8,980 nucleotides of DNA from JAKVKY01 sp964293585 (GTDB taxonomy: Bacteria > Bacillota > Negativicutes > Acidaminococcales > Acidaminococcaceae): the NCBI GenBank assembly GCA_964293585.1, contig CAXYYS010000069.1:1-8980 (forward strand). The letters are read 5' to 3'. Shown piece by piece: positions 5,153 to 8,980 of this stretch (its first letter is position 1; each line of letters opens with the position of its first letter). The notes beneath the pieces were generated by a model. It had not been told where the DNA came from. It saw only the letters and a list, made by a program, of their open reading frames with translations, and ran no database searches. The translations under genes and the position numbers were made by a program.

Positions 5153-6806
5153 CACTTCCTTCCGCTGGATCTAAATGCACAAACTTCGCATAACTACGAT
5201 ACAGGCTTAAAATCTCTTCCGGAAGGGTATTCAAGCCGCTTTCATTCTCAGCCAAAGACTTATTGACCAATCTTTGCAAGTCCTCATCCACAAACATAAC
5301 GCTGCATAACTCATCCAAAGACAGCTGGCCGGAAGCTACCAGATCCATGCCTTTATCCCACAGGCTCCGGAAACCATGCAGCCGTAAGAATATCTCCGCT
5401 TCCACGATCCCCCGCTTACTATCGCTAAAAAAATCACGCAAAGTATTGTTAAACTTAATAATCTCAATAATAGGTACCCGGCCGATAATACCGGTATGGA
5501 AACATTTGTCGCAGCCTATGCTTTCATAGCTATACTTACCTTCCTCCAGCAAAGACAAATCCTGCGGCCGCAAAATGCTGTTCCTGGGGCTAATAATCTT
5601 TTGACGACAATGAGGACAGTTAATGCCGACAAGGCGCTGACTGGCCACGCCGTCCATTTCGTTTAAGATACTGGCCGGATTAACCCCCAACTCAGAAAGA
5701 CGTGCAATCGTGCCAACCGCATTCCTAGTGTGCAGTGTACTAAAAACCAAATGGCCGGTCTGAGACGCCTGAACAGCCGCTATGGCCGTCTCAGTATCAC
5801 GAATTTCACCAACGAAGATAATGTCCGGATCTTGCCGCAAAGCAGCCCTTAAAAACTTAGCATAATTCCAGGAAAGTTCCTGATTCTTGTAATTCTCCCG
5901 GATTGGCGACTGAGCGGCGCCCTGTATGTACTGTTCCACAGGATCTTCAGCTGAAAGAATGACGAAATGTTCCGGCCCCAGGGCGCGCATACAGGCATAT
6001 AAGGTAGTTGACTTCCCTTGGCCGGTAGGACCAGAAAGCAGGATGATACCGAAAGGCATCTCTATCAGTTCTCTCAACGTCTTCAGATCATCAGCAGGAA
6101 AATGAATATCATCAAGATTTTTTAAAGAACTATTTAAACTAAATAACCGGATATCAACCTTTTCGCCAACATCATCACCACAAGGCATGGTATTTACACG
6201 GAACTCCATATCATCAGCCCGGAAAGATCCATCCTGGGCAACCTTATTCATCTCAGACTTGATATGAGCCAGATATTTTATGCGGTTAGTGACGGCCTTC
6301 TTATCTTTCTGGCCAACATTAATATCCGGAACAACCAACCTATTGAAAACACGAAACTGCACAATCATGCCGTTATTCGTAGGCGTAAGATGTATATCTG
6401 ACGCCTGCATATCCTTAGCCTTGCGAATAATGGTATCCACCAGCTTAGTTTGCTCCGTTGTATATTCCTCAACAGATTTCTCGTCAGGTTCGTTAGCAGA
6501 ATTACCGGACTGCGGCTGCTCATTGTAATATTTAACGAAAGCATCCTGTACGTTTTGAAAACTGGTCAAATAAATCCTTATATCTTTAATACCGGGATCT
6601 TGCTCTTTTAAGAGCATCATGATGTAATCGTTCTCCAGCAAGTTATCCTCTTTATGGGTAGCAAGTTTAAGTAAGCCATCTTCGTAACTAAACGGAAAAA
6701 TAGCCCTGGAAAGCAGCAGAGAACGATCAATCTTAGGCAGATGTTCAGGAATTATTTTCATCCCAAGCAAATTGTCTTTCAGGTAATACTTATCAACAAC
6801 ATTCAT
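5127..6806 (-). CDS. gspE: GspE/PilB-type assembly ATPase
   Basis: 559 residues from ATG 6804-6806, with GGAGG seven bases upstream. The N-terminal part (about 1-95) is a divergent N1E/GspE_N-like region, followed by a Ser/Asn/Glu-rich linker (about 96-115). The ATPase core has ASDIHL (135-140), Walker A GPTGQGKST (259-267), Asp box AEDPVEQ (286-292), Walker B IIFVGEIRD (329-337) and His box TGHLVFSTLHT (350-360). The zinc-binding tetracysteine CPHC (397-400) and CDKC (432-435) is intact, with the family ending GIIGRVPIIEI. The tetracysteine and gene order mark an extension ATPase (GspE/PilB) rather than the retraction ATPase PilT. It powers insertion of pilin subunits at the cytoplasmic face of the inner membrane. 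The gene begins 11 bases after the secretin stop and overlaps the platform gene. Confidence 0.95.
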   Translation of the reverse strand: MNVVDKYYLKDNLLGMKIIPEHLPKIDRSLLLSRAIFPFSYEDGLLKLATHKEDNLLENDYIMMLLKEQDPGIKDIRIYLTSFQNVQDAFVKYYNEQPQSGNSANEPDEKSVEEYTTEQTKLVDTIIRKAKDMQASDIHLTPTNNGMIVQFRVFNRLVVPDINVGQKDKKAVTNRIKYLAHIKSEMNKVAQDGSFRADDMEFRVNTMPCGDDVGEKVDIRLFSLNSSLKNLDDIHFPADDLKTLRELIEMPFGIILLSGPTGQGKSTTLYACMRALGPEHFVILSAEDPVEQYIQGAAQSPIRENYKNQELSWNYAKFLRAALRQDPDIIFVGEIRDTETAIAAVQASQTGHLVFSTLHTRNAVGTIARLSELGVNPASILNEMDGVASQRLVGINCPHCRQKIISPRNSILRPQDLSLLEEGKYSYESIGCDKCFHTGIIGRVPIIEIIKFNNTLRDFFSDSKRGIVEAEIFLRLHGFRSLWDKGMDLVASGQLSLDELCSVMFVDEDLQRLVNKSLAENESGLNTLPEEILSLYRSYAKFVHLDPAEGSDVVVKGKD

Positions 6807-6817
6807 GAACCTGCCTC

Positions 6818-8449
6818 CTACTCAGCAGACTTAATTTTCTCATTCCAGGCCTTAAGATCAGCAGCCACTTGCTGTTCTTCTTTCGATACTTGCAGTACAG
6901 CTTTAACCTTCGCAGCCTCAACTTTCTTGACAGCCGTATTCTCGGCCGCCTGTTTAGTATCAATATCTTTTGCAGCCTTATCGGCCGCTGCTTGACGCGC
7001 GGCCGCAGCAGCAGACTCTTGCAATGCCTGCTCTTTTCTGGCCTGTTCAGCTTTAGCCTGATTTTCCTTCATTATCAGCAGGTCGTTCTGCGCTTTTGCA
7101 AGCTGATCCTGCAACTTTTTCTTCTCGGCATCCTTGACGGCTAATTTTTTATTAAGCTGAACATTCTCAGCATCAAACTCAGCCTTAACCTCGGCTCCGA
7201 TGTTGGCATCCTTCTTTTCACGCTGTAACTCCATAAGTTTCTCATGCAAACCAGGAGCAATTTCCTGTTTTTCCACGAAAGGCACACCGCCAACATCATT
7301 AATAATGGTTGGCGTAATAGCAATAACAATCTCCGTCTTAACTTTGCTATTAGACCGCATCTTGAACAACTCGCCCAGGAACGGTAATTTCGACAGCAAC
7401 GGAACTTCCTTAACGTTCTTCAGGTCCTCATCACGGAGCAGGCCGCCCAGCAGAATAGTTTGTCCAGATTTTACACGCAACATAGTTTCTGCTTCCCTGG
7501 TACTAATCTGCGGCGCCTTATTGTTGCCGCTTTCCACCCACTTAGTAATGGTACTGATTGTAGGTTTAATATTCATGGTTATATTCTCATTTTTAGGATC
7601 ATTGATACGGGGAATCACGTCCAGGCTAACACCAACATCCTTATACTCAACCGTCACGCTGGTATTGGAAGTCGTAGTACCGGTAGTATTAGAACTGGTA
7701 AAAACCGGAACTTTATCGCCCATCAGAATATGGGCCTTACGACCATTAAAAACAGTAATTGTAGGACGAGCCAAAATATTACCGTGACCAATCGTATCTT
7801 CATGCGCGGCCGTCACCGCAAAACTAACACCATTCCAACCAGGATCAGCAGTATTCTTAGTCCAAGTATCAGTCGTGAAAGACAACCCAAGCTCACGGGC
7901 CTGAGAATGAGTAAGTTCGATAACGGTAGCCTTTACGCTGATTTGAGGTTGCACAACATCCAGAGTTTTGAGCTGCGTCTTTGCCTGCTCAATTTGTCCA
8001 GATCCACCAGCTACGGTAACAGTATTGGTATCTGTATTGACATAAATCTTATCCTGGCTGAAGATTAGTCCCATCTCTTTTTTGGCAAACTCCGGATCAA
8101 GATAATTAAGCTTAAATGTCTTCATATCAGACATATCCTTAGACGGGCTAACAATAACAACACCATTAACGTCCTTAAAAGTGAACCCGTGCGTCATGGA
8201 AAGTAAGGATAATACCTGATTAAAGGTTGTGCCTTCAAGGCTTAAGGAAACGGTACCGGATAAATCACCATTAATAACGATATTCCGGCCGGCACGATAT
8301 CCTACGCTACGAATAGCGTCAACAAGCGGCGTTCCAGGAGCCAAATCCACGTCAAAAATTTCTTCGGCAAAAACTACCGGACAAATACATAAAGACAAGC
8401 TAAGAGCCAAACTAAGAGCAGACTTCCTAAAATAATGAAAATCATGCAT
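6818..8449 (-). CDS. gspD: Secretin (GspD/PilQ family) with C-terminal coiled-coil-like extension
   Basis: 543 residues from ATG 8447-8449, with GGAGG seven bases upstream; a GTG one codon earlier is too close to it. An N-terminal signal peptide ends near VFA|EE. Then come an STN/N0-like domain (about 30-105), a single N1-like repeat (about 110-165) and the secretin core (about 168-382) with VTVEYKDVGVSLDVIPRI, the VKSGQTILLGGLLRD gate region and the family signature VPLLSKLPFLGELF (349-362). The protein should form the outer-membrane pore through which the filament or substrate passes. It is short at the periplasmic end (one N1-type repeat) but has an unusual tail from about 390 to 543, rich in Ala, Lys, Glu and Gln with heptad-like spacing and no transmembrane segment. 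The tail could form a coiled coil or bind another envelope component. It follows the PilP/GspC-like gene by 11 bases. Confidence 0.94.
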   Translation of the reverse strand: MHDFHYFRKSALSLALSLSLCICPVVFAEEIFDVDLAPGTPLVDAIRSVGYRAGRNIVINGDLSGTVSLSLEGTTFNQVLSLLSMTHGFTFKDVNGVVIVSPSKDMSDMKTFKLNYLDPEFAKKEMGLIFSQDKIYVNTDTNTVTVAGGSGQIEQAKTQLKTLDVVQPQISVKATVIELTHSQARELGLSFTTDTWTKNTADPGWNGVSFAVTAAHEDTIGHGNILARPTITVFNGRKAHILMGDKVPVFTSSNTTGTTTSNTSVTVEYKDVGVSLDVIPRINDPKNENITMNIKPTISTITKWVESGNNKAPQISTREAETMLRVKSGQTILLGGLLRDEDLKNVKEVPLLSKLPFLGELFKMRSNSKVKTEIVIAITPTIINDVGGVPFVEKQEIAPGLHEKLMELQREKKDANIGAEVKAEFDAENVQLNKKLAVKDAEKKKLQDQLAKAQNDLLIMKENQAKAEQARKEQALQESAAAAARQAAADKAAKDIDTKQAAENTAVKKVEAAKVKAVLQVSKEEQQVAADLKAWNEKIKSAE

Positions 8450-8460
8450 CACACATCCTC

Positions 8461-8980
8461 CTACCGTTTCAGGCCCACGAAAGAGCCGTTAATATAAGCA
8501 CCATTTTTCGTGACACGTCCAACCGAACCTAAACCTGTATCAGTACCAGCCTTAGCCGTCACAGTGCTAGTCCCTTTTTGCAGGATAACCACGTTGGGAG
8601 GCAGCACACCGATAACCGTTAGCTTATCAGAAACAGATCCAGCAGCAACACCGGCCGGAGAACCTGGCATACTGGGTACGACTGGAACCGAGGGAACACT
8701 ACCGGTATAATTAGAAGCCATCGGACTACCAGGTACAGAAGGCATCGCAGTTACAACACCTTTTGTCATAGAATTTAAACTTTCCGGATTAAAAGCTGGG
8801 AACGGTGAAGCAACGGCAGTCGAACTAAACTGCGCGGCACCGACAACGCTGGCTAAGTCCAGTTTTTGAGCGCTACCTTCAGCCGGTTTTACGTTCGGGA
8901 AAGTAAACACGATCAGCAAGGAAAAAAGTACAGCAGAAGATAACACAGAAGCAGATACACCAAACAACTTCTGAGAACTT
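8461..8980 (-). CDS. GspC/PilP-like inner-membrane protein (5' end beyond window)
   Basis: The frame is open from TAG 8461-8463 to the window edge; a TTG at 8965-8967 could start it, but codons for SSQK precede it in frame, so the N-terminus is probably outside. About 172 residues are visible. A single membrane helix (VLSSAVLFSLLIVFTF) comes first. A Pro/Ser/Val/Met-rich linker with two near repeats, PSVPGSP and PSMPGSP, follows. The C-terminal 55 residues (KLTVIGVLPPNVVILQKG, then a Gly-rich region ending FVGLKR) resemble the HR domain of GspC or the beta domain of PilP, which docks on the secretin N0 domain. Position directly before the secretin supports that role: a periplasmic bridge between platform and pore. 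The family assignment rests on layout and a short motif. Confidence 0.7.
   Translation of the reverse strand, partial: SSQKLFGVSASVLSSAVLFSLLIVFTFPNVKPAEGSAQKLDLASVVGAAQFSSTAVASPFPAFNPESLNSMTKGVVTAMPSVPGSPMASNYTGSVPSVPVVPSMPGSPAGVAAGSVSDKLTVIGVLPPNVVILQKGTSTVTAKAGTDTGLGSVGRVTKNGAYINGSFVGLKR

Noticed and set aside
7200..8068. Plus-strand open frames of about 195-202 codons across the secretin gene
   Set aside because: They lie antisense to a secretin with clear family motifs, have no ribosome binding site or recognisable domain, and have the composition of shadow frames.

Overview
The window is one co-oriented block on the minus strand, so transcription runs from 8980 towards 1. It encodes the core of a type IV filament machine (type II secretion or type IV pilus class), followed by its filament subunits. 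In transcription order these are: the C-terminal part of a GspC/PilP-like inner-membrane protein cut by the window edge (8461-8980), a secretin (6818-8449), a GspE/PilB ATPase (5127-6806), a GspF/PilC platform protein (4073-5152), a three-hairpin intergenic segment, a GspG-like pilin (3535-3948), a second short pilin (3034-3489), and three tandem paralogues that join a pilin N-terminus to phage tail-fibre modules (1775-2980, 770-1699 and 1-735, the last running off the window).

A secretin and a GspC/PilP-like protein imply an organism with an outer membrane. Strong GGAGG-type ribosome binding sites, tight gene packing and mid-range GC would fit a diderm Firmicute such as a member of the Negativicutes. 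That placement is inference; no taxonomic marker gene is present.

The assembly genes show all expected key motifs: Walker A and B, His box and tetracysteine in the ATPase, two T2SSF repeats in the platform protein, and STN plus secretin core with the VPLLSKLPFLGELF signature in the secretin. The secretin is unusual in carrying a charged, Ala/Lys/Glu-rich C-terminal extension of about 150 residues. The two short pilins have ordinary class III leaders (G|FTLVE and G|FSLVE). No prepilin peptidase, GspL/M or PilM/N/O, or GspH-K is in view; some may lie upstream of 8980.

The most remarkable part is 1-2993. Three paralogous proteins share an almost identical pilin-like N-terminus (KGSGLLVVVAVLAVM, lacking Glu5) followed by a phage tail collar domain, and in one copy also a pyocin-knob-like module. 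Their distal His-rich tips differ. Two of the three carry a pure G tract (coding strand; G9 at 1682-1690, G14 at 2960-2973) between a well-placed ATG and the pilin leader. In the sequence given both tracts put that ATG out of frame, so both genes read as OFF. Both would come ON at a tract length of 1 modulo 3 (for example 10 or 13). The third copy has no tract and starts with an ordinary ATG. Two copies share a 304-bp segment that appears identical, which points to recent duplication or gene conversion. I read the locus as a phase-variable, recombining set of pilus-tip or pseudopilus-tip adhesins built from phage receptor-binding modules. The architecture and reading frames are visible in the sequence; the adhesin role is inference.
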